Source of the DNA: Sipunculus nudus
Lineage: Eukaryota > Annelida > Sipuncula > Golfingiida > Sipunculidae
Direction: 5' to 3'
Length of the DNA: 64,000 bases
NCBI GenBank assembly: GCA_026874595.1
Contig: CM049315.1
Coordinates: 74,720,401 to 74,784,400, forward strand
Shown here piece after piece: positions 24,101 to 35,580 of the stretch (position 1 is its first letter; each line of letters starts with the position of its first letter). The notes beneath the pieces are model-generated. The model had not been told where the DNA came from. It worked only from the letters and a program-made list of their open reading frames with translations, and did not search any database. Both the position numbers and the translations under genes were made by a program.

Positions 24101-25190
24101 GCCTATTAATTGTCACATTGGGTCACTAGTGTAACAGTATTGTAGCTCATTAATTTTCGCACATTAATTGTCACACATTATGGCAAAAGTAGAATATTCA
24201 CTAGGAAATGTGTCACAAACTGTCTCACGTGTCACTGAAACAATATTGTACCTTATTAAATGTTGCACATGGTCACTGCCACAGTATTGTAGCTTATTAA
24301 TTGTCTCACACTGTCACTGCAACAGTATTATAGCTTATAAATTGATGCATATAGTGACAGCGACAGTGTTTCAGCTTATTAATTGTCGCATAAAGTCACT
24401 GCCACAGTATTGTAGCTTATTAATTGTCACACATTGTTCCTGTGACAGGATAAAAGCTTATCAATATGTTGCATATAGTAACTGCAACAGTATTGTAACT
24501 AATTAATTGTCGCACATTGTCACTGAGAGAGTTTTTTAACATATTAATTGTCGCACATTGTCACTGAGACAGTGTTGTAGCTTATTAATTGTCTCACATT
24601 GTCACTGAGACAGTATGATAGCTTATTATTTGTCACATATAGTGACTGCGACAGTATTATAGCTGATTAATTGTCGCCTATAGTCGCTGCGACAATATTG
24701 TAACTTATTACTTGTCTCGTTTTGTCACTGACAGTATTGTTGCTTGTTACTTGTTGCACATAGTCCCTGTGACAGTATTATAGCTTATTCATTGTCACAT
24801 ATAGCCACTGTGCCAGTATTGTAGCTTATTAATTCTTGCAAATTAATTGTCACACATTATGGCAGAAGTAGGATATTCACTATAGGCAATGTGTCACAAA
24901 CTGTCTCTCATGTCACTGAGACAGTATTGTAGCTTATTAATTGTCGCACATAGTCACTGCCACAGTATTGTAGCTAATATTAGTTGTCATACATTGTCAC
25001 TGAGACAGTATTGTAGCTATTTAATTGTAACATTTAGTCACGGCAACAGTATTGTTGCTTATTAATTGTTGCGCATTGTCACTGAAACAGAATTGTAGCT
25101 TATTAATTGTCACACTGGCATATAGTTACTGTGACAGTATTGTAGCTTATTTATTGTGCACATTGCAACTGAGACAGCATTACAGCTTAT
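21140..25190 (+). repeat. ~41-bp hairpin satellite with ~935-bp higher-order repeat
   Basis: The monomer consists of AGCTTATTAATTGTC, GCACATTGTCACT and GCGACAGTATTGT (about 41 bp), repeated roughly 90 times with point variation. Within each unit TGTCGCA..TGCGACA can pair around CATTGTCAC, so every monomer can fold into a small stem. An inserted longer block (TTATGGCAGAAGTAGGATAT, then TCACTAGGCAATGTGTCAC) occurs eight times, at 21728, 21875, 22237, 22626, 23171, 23561, 24182 and 24861. The 22237-23170 segment is repeated at 23171-24180 with high identity (22626 pairs with 23561), giving a ~935-bp higher-order unit. It is non-coding. Confidence 0.9.
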
Positions 25191-25365
25191 ATACATAGAA
25201 ACTTGAAGGAAAATGAAAATAAAAGATCCTCCCTTGTTATTGGTCATAATTTCCATAGTGCGTGTGTAGATCCAAATACATTATTAAACTCCAATCATTT
25301 TCACTGATACTTATATCTGATCATGTTGTTTCAGTATAGCATGAATTAACTGTGATATCCATTCA
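25191..25365. other. Short spacer, nothing recognised
   Basis: AT-rich sequence joining the satellite to the next dispersed repeat. Confidence 0.4.
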
Positions 25366-25367
25366 TT

Positions 25368-26275
25368 AGCTCAGCTGACTATAAGTCATCTGAGCTATAG
25401 TCGTGGTCCTTTGTCCGTCATCCGTTCATCCGTCCTGCCGTAACCAGGGCACATTTTAAAACCGTTGGACCTACGAATCCAAAATTCTGCATACCATTAC
25501 CCCAAAATCTCCTACTATCCAAAACATTTGGTCATTAGGCTTTCATTCCTTCGAGATAATAAGGAAAAACCTTTGTTTTTCATTAAAAAAAGCCATTGTT
25601 ACACTTCAAGGCTGCCTAATATAAAAACCACTGATTTGTTTTTTATTATATTTAGTATTCCTATATTTCCATACATTTCCTATGCACATACCAAAATTTT
25701 GGTCAGTATTTGGTATTATTTTTAAGTTATGGGCCTAAATATAATACAATTTTTGAAAATTCAGAAAATATATTTGCTCACATAACATGAGATATGCTGA
25801 AGCAGGAGACTTTTTTTTAGCAATATAACTTTATTTAATCAAGATTCAATTGTTTACCCAAAATTAGATCTGAATTTTGCCAATTTTTAAAGTTATTAGC
25901 ATACATAAAAAATAGCTTAAATTTTGTCCAACTTTGGCATTGGCATGTTTTTTTCCCCTGTAAACACTGTTGATTTAATTTTCACTATACATATACATAA
26001 GGATTTAATCTTTTAAAATCTGAAATTTCAAAGTAATTGATTGAAAAGAGTAGCTTTTATTCAAGTTTTCATACACCATGTCAAGTATTGTTTACATCTA
26101 GCCCACTTAGCTGTACAGCCTTCACTTGCATTATGTAACCCACCCCAGGCAGCTTGCCTTTGCTCAGCTTGGCCCCTAGTAGCAGGCTTCCCCTATGCCC
26201 TGCACTCAAAAAAAAAATGGTGCATTAACTAGATGAATGTTATAATTTTCTGTATTTTATTTTATTCTGCCATTT
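25368..26275 (+). mobile_element. ~850-bp hairpin-ended dispersed repeat, copy 1
   Basis: One end is an imperfect palindrome: AGCTCAGCTGACT-ATA-AGTCATCTGAGCT (25371-25399), followed by ATAGTCGTGGTCCTTTGTCC and a degenerate (CCGT)n. The body matches the reverse strand of the copies at 38.4-39.7 kb and 45.5-46.4 kb (shared TAAAACCACTGAT, ATTTCCATACATTTC, AACATTTGGTCA-type blocks, CCAGGCAGCTTGCCT, and the far end AACTAGATGAATGTT). No transposase or Rep/helicase is encoded. The terminal hairpin followed in other copies by CTAAAA recalls a Helitron 3' end (hairpin plus CTRR), but the spacing is not canonical, so the class is left open. Confidence 0.7.
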
Positions 26276-26925
26276 TACCTGCTACTGTTGCATTAGATGA
26301 CAGCCTACTTCGCCATAAAAGATGAGCCCATTTCATTAATCCCAATGCACAGTCAACTTGAAACTACTGAACACCCTGTAACTGTGATGTTTATTCCACT
26401 CTGTCACAGGAACATGCTTTAATTTCATTAGAACCTGTTCAGACATCGCTCCCTAACACATGGACAGCCCTGATTGATATATACTGTATATTTTCAGTAA
26501 CATCTTCAACTACAGGTACAGGCACCAATTCATCAAACACTACATTCCATGCAATTTGTCCAGACCTTGTATGTAATATATAATGTTTACATGTTTATAT
26601 GATATCCTGAGTAATAATATAGTTGTAATGCAACAGCAGTTTCTGAAGCCTGTCACACAGAGTTTAGGGTCATTTAATCATTTATTGGAAGAGCTGTTAA
26701 AATTTGAACTCATGCCTTCACATGAATCTTAATAAGGATTGGCTTTCTCAAGAACAAGAGTAATATGTGCAACACATCACAGTGTTTGATGCTGCCTGGC
26801 CTTAAGCCAGTCTCCCAAACTGGTAAAAGTTATATATTGGTGACAAGATTTATATCAACCAAGTTCTCATAATGAAAAATGACTTGAATGTCCTAGAGAT
26901 AGTGCATGCTCAAACAGGGCTAAGG
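26276..26925. other. Non-coding flank of minisatellite arm 2
   Basis: No exon or repeat recognised. The array begins abruptly at ~26,930 with a nearly perfect unit, unlike the decayed inner edge of arm 1. Confidence 0.45.
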
Positions 26926-26929
26926 GTTG

Positions 26930-29900
26930 TACCATCAGGGAGGCAGCTTTGCTGTGAGTGTCGTCGTCGGCAGTGCTGCCGCCACAAACTACTCCAAGAG
27001 GCCAGCACTGTCGTCGTCGTCGTCATTGGCAGAACCATCAGGGAGGCAGCTTTGCTGTGAGTGTCGTCGTCGGCAGTGCTGCCGCCACAAACAAACTACT
27101 CCAAGAGGCCAGCACTGTCGTCTTCGTCGTCGTTATTGGCAGAACCGAGAGGGAGGCAGCTTTGCTGTGACTGTCGTCGTCGGCAGTGCTGCCGCCACAA
27201 ACTACTCCAAGAGGCCAGCACTGTCGTCGTCGTCGTCGTCATTGGCAGAACCGAGAGGGAGGCAGCTTTGCTATGACTGTCGTCGTCGGCAGTTCCACCG
27301 CCACAAACTCTTCCAAGAGGCCAGCACTGTCGTCGTCGTCGTCGTCATTGGCAGAACCATCAGGGAGGCAGCTTTGCTGTGACTGTCGTCGTCGGCAGTG
27401 CTGCCGCCACAAACTACCCCAAGAGGCCAGCACTGTCGTCGTCGTCGTCGTCATTGGCAGAACCATCAGGGAGCTGGTAAGCTTTGCTGTGACTGTCGTT
27501 GTCGGCAGTGCTGCCGCCACAAACTACTCCAAGAGGCCAGCACTGTCGTCGTCGTCGTCATTGGCAGAACCATCAGGGAGTAAGTTTTGCTGTGAGTGTC
27601 GTCGTCGGCAGTGCTGCCGCCACAAACTACTCCAAGAGGCCAGCACTGTCGTCGTCGTCATTGGCAGAACCAAGAGGGAGGCAGTTTTGCTGTGACTGTC
27701 GTCGTCGGCAGTGCTGCCGCCACAAACTACTCCAAGAGGCCAGCACTGTCGTCGTCGTCGTCGTCATTGGCAGAACCGAGAGGGAGGCAGCTTTGCTGTG
27801 ACTGTCGTCGTCTGCAGTACTGCCGCCACAAACTACTCCAATAGGCCAGCACTGTCGTCGTCGTCGTCGTCATTGGCAGAACCATCAGGGAGTAAACTTT
27901 GCTGTGACTGTCGTCGTCGGCAGTGCTGCCGCCACAAACTACTCCAAGAAGCCAGCACTGTCGTCGTCGTCGTCGTCATTGGCAGAACCATCAGGGAGGC
28001 AGCTTTGCTGTGACTGTCGTCGTCGGCAGTGCTGCCGCCACAAACTACCCCAAGAGGCCAGCACTGTCGTCGTCGTCGTTGTCATTGGCAGAACCATCAG
28101 GGAGTTAGCTTTGCTGTGACTGTCGTCGTCGGCAGTGCTGCCGCCACAAACTACTCCAAGAGGCCAGCACTGTCGTCGTCGTCGTCGTCATTGGCAGAAC
28201 CGGGAGGGAGGCAGCTTTGCTGTGACTGTCGTCGTCGGCAGTTCCGCCGCCACAAACTACTCCAAGAGGCCAGCACTGTCGTCGTCGTCGTCGTCATTGG
28301 CAGAACCATCAGGGAGCTGGTAAGCTTTGCTGTGACTGTCGTCGTCAGCAGTGCTGCCGCCACAAACTACTCCAAGAGGCCAGCACTGTCGTCGTCGTCG
28401 TCATTGGCAGAACCATCAGGGAGTAAGTTTTGCTGTGAGTGTCGTCGTCGGCAGTGCTGCCGCCACAAACTACTCCAAGAGGCCAGCACTGTCGTCGTCG
28501 TCGTCGTCATTGGCAGAACCAAGAGGGAGGCAGTTTTGCTGTGACTGTCGTCGTCGGCAGTGCTGCCGCCACAAACTACTCCAAGAGGCCAGCACTGTCG
28601 TCGTCGTCGTCGTCATTGGCAGAACCGAGAGGGAGGCAGCTTTGCTGTGACTGTCGTCGTCTGCAGTACTGCCGCCACAAACTACTCCAATAGGCCAGCA
28701 CTGTCGTCGTCGTCGTCGTCATTGGCAGAACCATCAGGTAGGCAGCTTTGCTATGACTGTCGTCGTCGGCGGTTCCGCCGCCACAAACTACTCCAAGAGG
28801 CCAGCACTGTCGTCGTCGTCGTCATTGGCAGAACCATCAGGGAGTAAGCTTTGCTGTGACTGTCGTCGTCGGCAGTGCTGCCGCCACCAACTACTCCATG
28901 AGGCCAGCACTGTAGTCGTCGTCGTCATTGGCAGAACCATCAGGGAGTAAACTTTGCTGTGACTGTCGTCGTCGGCAGTGCTGCCGCCACAAACTACTCC
29001 AAGAAGCCAGCACTGTCGTCGTCGTCGTCGTCATTGGCAGAACCATCAGGGAGGCAGCTTTGCTGTGACTGTCGTCGTCGGCAGTGCTGCCGCCACAAAC
29101 TACTCCATGAGGCCGGCACTGTCGTCGTCGTCTTCATTGGCAGAACCATCAGGGAGTAAACTTTGCTGTGACTGTCGTCGTCGGCAGTGCTGCCGCCACA
29201 AACTACTCCAAGATGCCAGCACTGTCGTCGTCGTTGTCATTGGCAGAACCATCAGGGAGGCAGCTTTGCTGTGACTGTCGTCGTCGGCAGTGCTGCTGCC
29301 ACAAACTACTCCAAGAGGCCAGCACTGTCGTCGTCGTCGTCGTCATTGGCAGAACCGCGAGGGAGGCAGCTTTGCTATGACTGTAGTCGTCGGCTGTTAC
29401 GCCGCCACAAACTACTCCAAGAGGCCAGCACTGTCGTCGTCGTCGTCATTGGCAGAACCATCAGGGAGTAAGTTTTGCTGTGAGTGTCGTCGTCGGCAGT
29501 GCTGCCGCCACAAACTACTCCAAGAGGCCAGCACTGTCGTCGTCGTCGTCGTCATTGGCAGAACCAAGAGGGAGGCAGTTTTGCTGTGACTGTCGTCGTC
29601 GGCAGTGCTGCCGCCACAAACTACTCCAAGAGGCCAGCACTGTCGTCGTCGTCGTCGTCATTGGCAGAACCGAGAGGGAGGCAGCTTTGCTGTGACTGTC
29701 GTCGTCTGCAGTACTGCCGCCACAAACTACTCCAATAGGCCAGCACTGTCGTCGTCGTCGTCGTCATTGGCAGAACCATCAGGTAGGCAGCTTTGCTATG
29801 ACTGTCGTCGTCGGCGGTTCTGCCGCCACAAACTACTCCAAGAGGCCAGCACTGTCGTCGTCGTCGTCATTGGCAGAACCATCAGGGAGTAAGCTTTGCT

Positions 29901-32777
29901 GTGACTGTCGTCGTCGGCAGTGCTGCCGCCACCAACTACTCCATGAGGCCAGCACTGTCGTCGTCGTCGTCATTGGCAGAACCATCAGGGAGTAAACTTT
30001 GCTGTGACTGTCGTCGTCGGCAGTGCTGCCGCCACAAACTACTCCAAGAAGCCAGCACTGTCGTCGTCGTCGTCGTCATTGGCAGAACCGGGAGGGAGGC
30101 AGCTTTGCTGTGACTGTCGTCGTCGGCAGTTCCGCCGCCACAAACTACTCCAAGAGGCCAGCACTGTCGTCGTCGTCGTCGTCATTGGCAGAACCAAGAG
30201 GGAGGCAGTTTTGCTGTGACTGTCGTCGTCGGCAGTGCTGCCCCCACAAACTAATCCAAGAGGCCAGCACTGTCGTCGTCGTCGTCGTCATTGGCAGAAC
30301 CGAGAGGGAGGCAGCTTTGCTGTGACTGTCGTCGTCTGCAGTACTGCCGCCACAAACTACTCCAATAGGCCAGCACTGTCGTCGTCGTCGTCGTCATTGG
30401 CAGAACCATCAGGTAGGCAGCTTTGCTATGACTGTAGTCGTCGGCGGTTCCGCCGCCACAAACTACTCCAAGAGGCCAGCACTGTCGTCATCGTCGTCAT
30501 TGGCAGAACCATCAGGGAGTAAGCTTTGCTGTGACTGTCGTCGTCAGCAGTGCTGCCGCCACCAACTACTCCATGAGGCCAGCACTGTCGTCGTCGTCAT
30601 CATTGGCAGAACCATCAGGGAGTAAACTTTGCTGTGACTGTCGTCGTCGGCAGTGCTGCCGCCACAAACTACTCCAAGAAGCCAGCACTGTCGTCGTCGT
30701 CGTCGTCATTGGCAGAACCATCAGGGAGGCAGCTTTGCTGTGACTGTCGTTGTCGGCAGTGCTGCCGCCACAAACTACTCCAAGAGGCCAGCACTGTCGT
30801 CGTCGTCGTCGTCATTGGCAGAACCATCAGGGAGTGAGCTTTGCTGTGACTGTCGTCGTCGGCAGTGCTGCTGCCACAAACTACTTCAAGAGGCCAGCAC
30901 TGTCGTCGTCGTCGTCATTGGCAGAACCATCAGGGAGTAAGTTTTGCTGTGAGTGTCGTCGTCGGCAGTGCTGCCGCCACAAACTACTCCAAGAGGCCAG
31001 CACTGTCGTCGTCGTCGTCGTCATTGGCAGAACCAAGAGGGAGGCAGTTTTGCTGTGACTGTCGTCGTCGGCAGTGCTGCCGCCACAAACTACTCCAAGA
31101 GGCCAGCACTGTCGTCGTCGTCATTGGCAGAACCGAGAGGGAGGCAGCTTTGCTGTGACTGTCGTCGTCTGCAGTACTGCCGCCACAAACTACTCCAATA
31201 GGCCAGCACTGTCGTCGTCGTCGTCGTCATTGGCAGAACCATCAGGTAGGCAGCTTTGCTATGACTGTCGTCGTCGGCGGTTCCGCCGCCACAAACTACT
31301 CCAAGAGGCCAGCACTGTCGTCGTCGTCGTCATTGGCAGAACCATCAGGGAGTAAGCTTTGCTGTGACTGTCGTCGTCGGCAGTGCTGCCGCCACCAACT
31401 ACTCCATGAGGCCAGCACTGTCGTCGTCGTCGTCATTGGCAGAACCATCAGGGAGTAAACTTTGCTGTGACTGTCGTCGTCGGCAGTGCTGCCGCCACAA
31501 ACTACTCCAAGAAGCCAGCACTGTCGTCGTCGTCGTCGTCATTGGCAGAACCATCAGGGAGGCAGCTTTGCTGTGACTGTCGTCGTCGGCAGTGCTGCCG
31601 CCACAAACTACTCCATGAGGCCGGCACTGTCGTCGTCGTCTTCATTGGCAGAACCATCAGGGAGTAAACTTTGCTGTGACTGTCGTCGTCGGCAGTGCTG
31701 CCGCCACAAACTACTCCAAGATGCCAGCACTGTCGTCGTCGTTGTCATTGGCAGAACCATCAGGGAGGCAGCTTTGCTGTGACTGTCGTCGTCGGCAGTG
31801 CTGCTGCCACAAACTACTCCAAGAGGCCAGCACTGTCGTCGTCGTCGTCGTCGTCGTCATTGGCAGAACCGCGAGGGAGGCAGCTTTGCTATGACTGTAG
31901 TCGTCGGCTGTTACGCCGCCACAAACTACTCCAAGAGGCCAGCATTGTCATCGTCGTCGTCATTGGCAGAACCATCAGGGAGGCAGCTTTGCTGTGACTG
32001 TCGTCGTCGGCAGTGCTGTCGCCAAAAACTACCCCAAGAGGCCAGCACTGTCGTCGTCGTCGTCGTCGTCATTGGCAGAACCATCAGGGAGTAAGCTTTG
32101 CTGTGACTGTCGTTGTCGGCAGTGCTGCCGCCACAAACTACTCCAAGAGGCCAGCACTGTCGTCGTCGTCGTCGTCATTGGCAGAACCATCAGGGAGTGA
32201 GCTTTGCTGTGACTGTCGTCGTCGGCAGTGCTGCTGCCACAAACTACTCCAAGAGGCCAGCACTGTCGTCGTCGTCGTGGTCATTGGCAGAACCATCAGG
32301 GAGTAAGCTTTGCTGTGACTGTCGTTGTCGGCAGTGCTGCCGCCACAAACTACTCCAAGAGGCCAGCACTGTCGTCGTCGTCGTCGTCATTGGCAGAACC
32401 ATCAGGGAGTGAGCTTTGCTGTGACTGTCGTCGTCGGCAGTGCTGCTGCCACAAACTACTCCAAGAGGCCAGCACTGTCGTCGTCGTCGTCGTCATTGGC
32501 AGAACCATCAGGGAGTAAGCTTTGCTGTGACTGTCGTCGTTGGCAGTGCTGCCGCCACAAACTACTCCAAGAGGCCAGCACTGTCGTCGTCGTCGTCATT
32601 GGCAGAACCATCAGGGAGGCAGCTTTGCTGTGACTGTCGTCGTCGGCAGTGCTGCCGCCACAAACTGCTCCAAGAAGCCAGTACTGTCGTCGTCGTCGTC
32701 GTCATTGGCAGAACCATCAGGGAGTAAGCTTTGCTGTGACTGTCGTCGTCGGCAGTGCTGCCGCCACAAACTACTAC
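26930..32777 (-). repeat. GAC minisatellite, arm 2 in inverted orientation (about 56 units)
   Basis: Units are the exact reverse complement of arm 1: GGAGGCAGCTTTGCTGTGAC, TGTCGTCGTCGGCAGTGCTG, CCGCCACAAACTACTCC, AAGAGGCCAGCACTG, (TCG)n, TCATTGGCAGAACCATCAGG. Private variants show higher-order structure. GAGTAAGTTTTGCTGTGAGT recurs at about 27.58, 28.42, 29.47 and 30.93 kb, and the GCCGGCACTG..TCTTCATTGG variant recurs at 29,113 and 31,621 (2,508 bp apart) with its neighbours in the same order. All length variation is in triplets. As in arm 1, open frames are by-products of the 1-modulo-3 period. Confidence 0.93.
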
Positions 32778-32910
32778 GTCGGCAGTGCATATGCATCCTT
32801 AGCATGTAGATGCATCCAGGGTAGGCAGATGCATCTGAATGAATGTGCACCCTGTGAGTCCTGGATGCATTTGGGGAGTGTGTCTTCAGTTGGTGATCCT
32901 CCGTGCCCCT
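32778..32910. repeat. Array flank with GATGCATC palindromes
   Basis: Four or five copies of the palindrome ATGCAT (as GATGCATC or ATGCATCC) occur within 100 bp directly after the last unit. They are followed by TCCTCCGTG and CCCTTGCATCCAC, which matches the left flank of arm 1. Confidence 0.6.
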
Positions 32911-34540
32911 TGCATCCACAGTGTTAGAAAGGTTTATGGGGAATCAACACATATAAGCTACATATAAGGTTGATAGGGACATGGAGGATTCCCCGAATTG
33001 TGAAGCTGTCAGGTACACATGACACCAGCTTATGGCCCAACTATAAATACTTTATGTGTTTGTAATAAAATGTACTAAGTAATTGGATATGCAATGGAAC
33101 TTCTGTCATATTTTAATAGCTTCATAAATATTCATAGCAAAGTTAATTTTCACTGTTAAAACAAAGGGAAAATTACGAACATAAATTAAATTAAAAATTT
33201 GTTTAAAAGTCTTATTTTATAAAGGTAAATATTTTTAATAAGTTCAATGAAATTAATTAAATTTTTGGTTAGTCATCAAGATGCCACCAAAGTCTAGTGA
33301 CCTCTGACCTCATTAATGTGTGGATTTTGCCTAAAATCGAACCTGGATGAGATAATCTATATGTAATTCTTGTGAAAATTCATCAAAGCTCTGGCAAGAT
33401 ACTGTGGCAACACAAAGATGGATTGACAGATGGAAGGACGGAGGATGGGTATACCATAATACATCCTATCATAGTATATTTGGAAATCTAGAACCCTGCT
33501 GGTCTGTGTGGACAAGCACTGGTAATAACATACCTGGCTGAGGTCAGAGGTCATCTTGTGTGATTACAGAGGGGAGCACATGTTACAGTGTGTTAAAGTC
33601 CTACAGCTGTGCAATAGCCTGGCCTGAGAGGTTTAATTAGGAGTGCTTGAGGGAAGGCAGTCCGGGTTACAGCCTGCAGACAGCCTACTCTGGCCACCAG
33701 AGCTGGTGCAGCCCTCTTGCTGAGGCTGATGTTTGTCTACCCAGCTGGTCTCCAGTGCTGAGCCTTACCTGAGGCAGACGAAGACTCAGACACAGATGTC
33801 TGCAATGATCACCACCCAACACACCCTGCTTTAAAAAATGTCACATGACCAGTAATGCTCATAGGACCATACTGCACCTTTGAAATAGTAATCTAGGTGA
33901 CATAAGCTTTGATAAAACCACCCTACTATATCTTTTGTAAACTCCACATGTATTCATAATTGTTCTAATGTTTAAAATCGTTTTTACAACAGGCCCTTGA
34001 AATCACCATTTAATACTACCTGTGATAACATATATTGCCATTATAATAAAAATTTAGTTCTTATTGTGGTGTTATCTATAATTATGTATAAGCATGTAGT
34101 ACTTGTGATACATGCAAAATTTCAAACTGTCTATATTTAATTGTAATACATTATACATAAATACATTTTCTATATGAAAAAAAAATCATTATATCTAAAT
34201 TTTATTTTAGGTTCTCTGGTATATAAATTTATTTTTTATTACAAAAAATCTGAATATCACACATGAAGTGCAATATTACTACTAAGTTTCTTTTATACAA
34301 GTAACACTGACATTACTGGTACGAGTCGTTTCTTTTGACTGAAAACCAGCAGTATCTATTTTACCCAATAAATATTCATTAGCTTATCCAAGCCTGAGAA
34401 AGTTGTTTTTAGCATCAAATATAGTTGTTATTCATTAAATGAGGTGACAGTACTTCCAGGCTAGTTCAATGAACCTATAAGGCCCTTCTTATAAAACTAC
34501 TACTGCGAGAGAAAAAACATTGTGTTCACAAACTAAATAG
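32911..34540. other. Non-coding stretch, nothing recognised
   Basis: Largely AT-rich. A richer block at 33,590-33,830 has no sustained frame and no splice pattern that I can defend. Near 32,975-33,000 an inverted version of the flank motif (GGGACATGGAGG) appears. Confidence 0.35.
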
Positions 34541-34543
34541 ACT

Positions 34544-34592
34544 TAAAACAAGGGACCTATGGGTCACGACGCTCAGCTGATCATGATTGAAC
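34544..34592 (+). repeat. Short dispersed motif ACAAGGGACC..GGGTCACG..CTCAGCTGA
   Basis: ACAAGGGACCTATGGGTCAC then GACGCTCAGCTGATC. Related copies lie at 11,135-11,180, 36,875-36,900 (GGGTCACTGGGCTCAGCTGA) and 42,421-42,460. It looks like the terminus of a dispersed element family. Confidence 0.55.
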
Positions 34593-35099
34593 TATAAATG
34601 TATCACCATTGTGATACTATATTTAGTCGACAAACCTTATGAATATCATGGACCTATTAGGCTATTATAAAGGAATATAATGTAATATGCGAGTAAATCA
34701 TGTATGAAATTACCTGACTGATGGATTAATATGGAGTAAATATAGTGGTTTATTTTTTATTTATTTGGGAGCTGTTGAAAATAGCAATATATTTGAGCAA
34801 ATATGAATGCAATGACAGTACACTAAGCAGTGGTAGAATGATGATAAGGCTATTTGTTGAAGGATCTATAGTGTATAGAAGTCCGCAAGATTTCAATTTG
34901 ACATATATAATGTTGTTATTAACTATGCTGAAGAGTGGATTTATGAATTGTGACTGTATGACATGATATCTCTTAGGTCTTGACAAGGTACATTATATTG
35001 ATGCCCACCACATCTACATATTACACAATATTGACATAATTTCTGGCACGTACATAGGCAACAAACAGTTATACAATATATAAAAATATGAATATATCT

Positions 35100-35580
35100 G
35101 ATTTAACTTGTTCTCGTTTACTGAGGCTGACATTGGGATGGGGTTCGGAGAAGGAAACAGTGTGGGCAGCAAGGAGGGTTGGATGTAGAGAGAAAAGGAG
35201 ATAGAGAAAGAGGGAGGGAGCATTCAACAGTACTTAAACACCTGGAAGGTTAAAATCTAAAATATTATGAAATGTAGATAAAGTCTGAGAGAAAGAGGTA
35301 ATCTAGGCTATGGTTGGTTGATATGATTGAAGAAATTGTTGCAAATAATATTTTAAGATCTGACCTTGCGCTTTCATTGGATACCTTTTTGACAGGCTGT
35401 TGACAGTTCAACATTTTACACATTTGTCTAATGAGATCCAATTTTTTTAATTTAAACTTTAATTAAACTGTTTTTTCTATTTTATGATATGTATACAGTT
35501 GCTATAAAATCCCCACTCCACAGGCGGAAGGACTTGATGGAGGGGGGGGGGGTTACGATGGGAGTTACAACGCCTCTGTC
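35100..35580. repeat. Degenerate long tandem unit (first part)
   Basis: The block GGTTAAAATCTAAAATATTA..GGTAATCTAGGCTATGGTT..AAATTGTTGCAAATAATATT (35,248-35,355) recurs in diverged form at 36,907-37,030, followed in both by GTTGACAGTTCA..TTTACACATTTG. A G11 run (35,542-35,552) recurs in position as G17 at 37.29 kb. Confidence 0.65.

Noticed and set aside
17700-32777. A CRISPR array
   Set aside because: Units are tandem and contiguous without unique spacers, and the context is eukaryotic.
26872-32927. The same set of ORFs in arm 2, including frames of 151-171 codons
   Set aside because: Same explanation: no independent start context or codon constraint.
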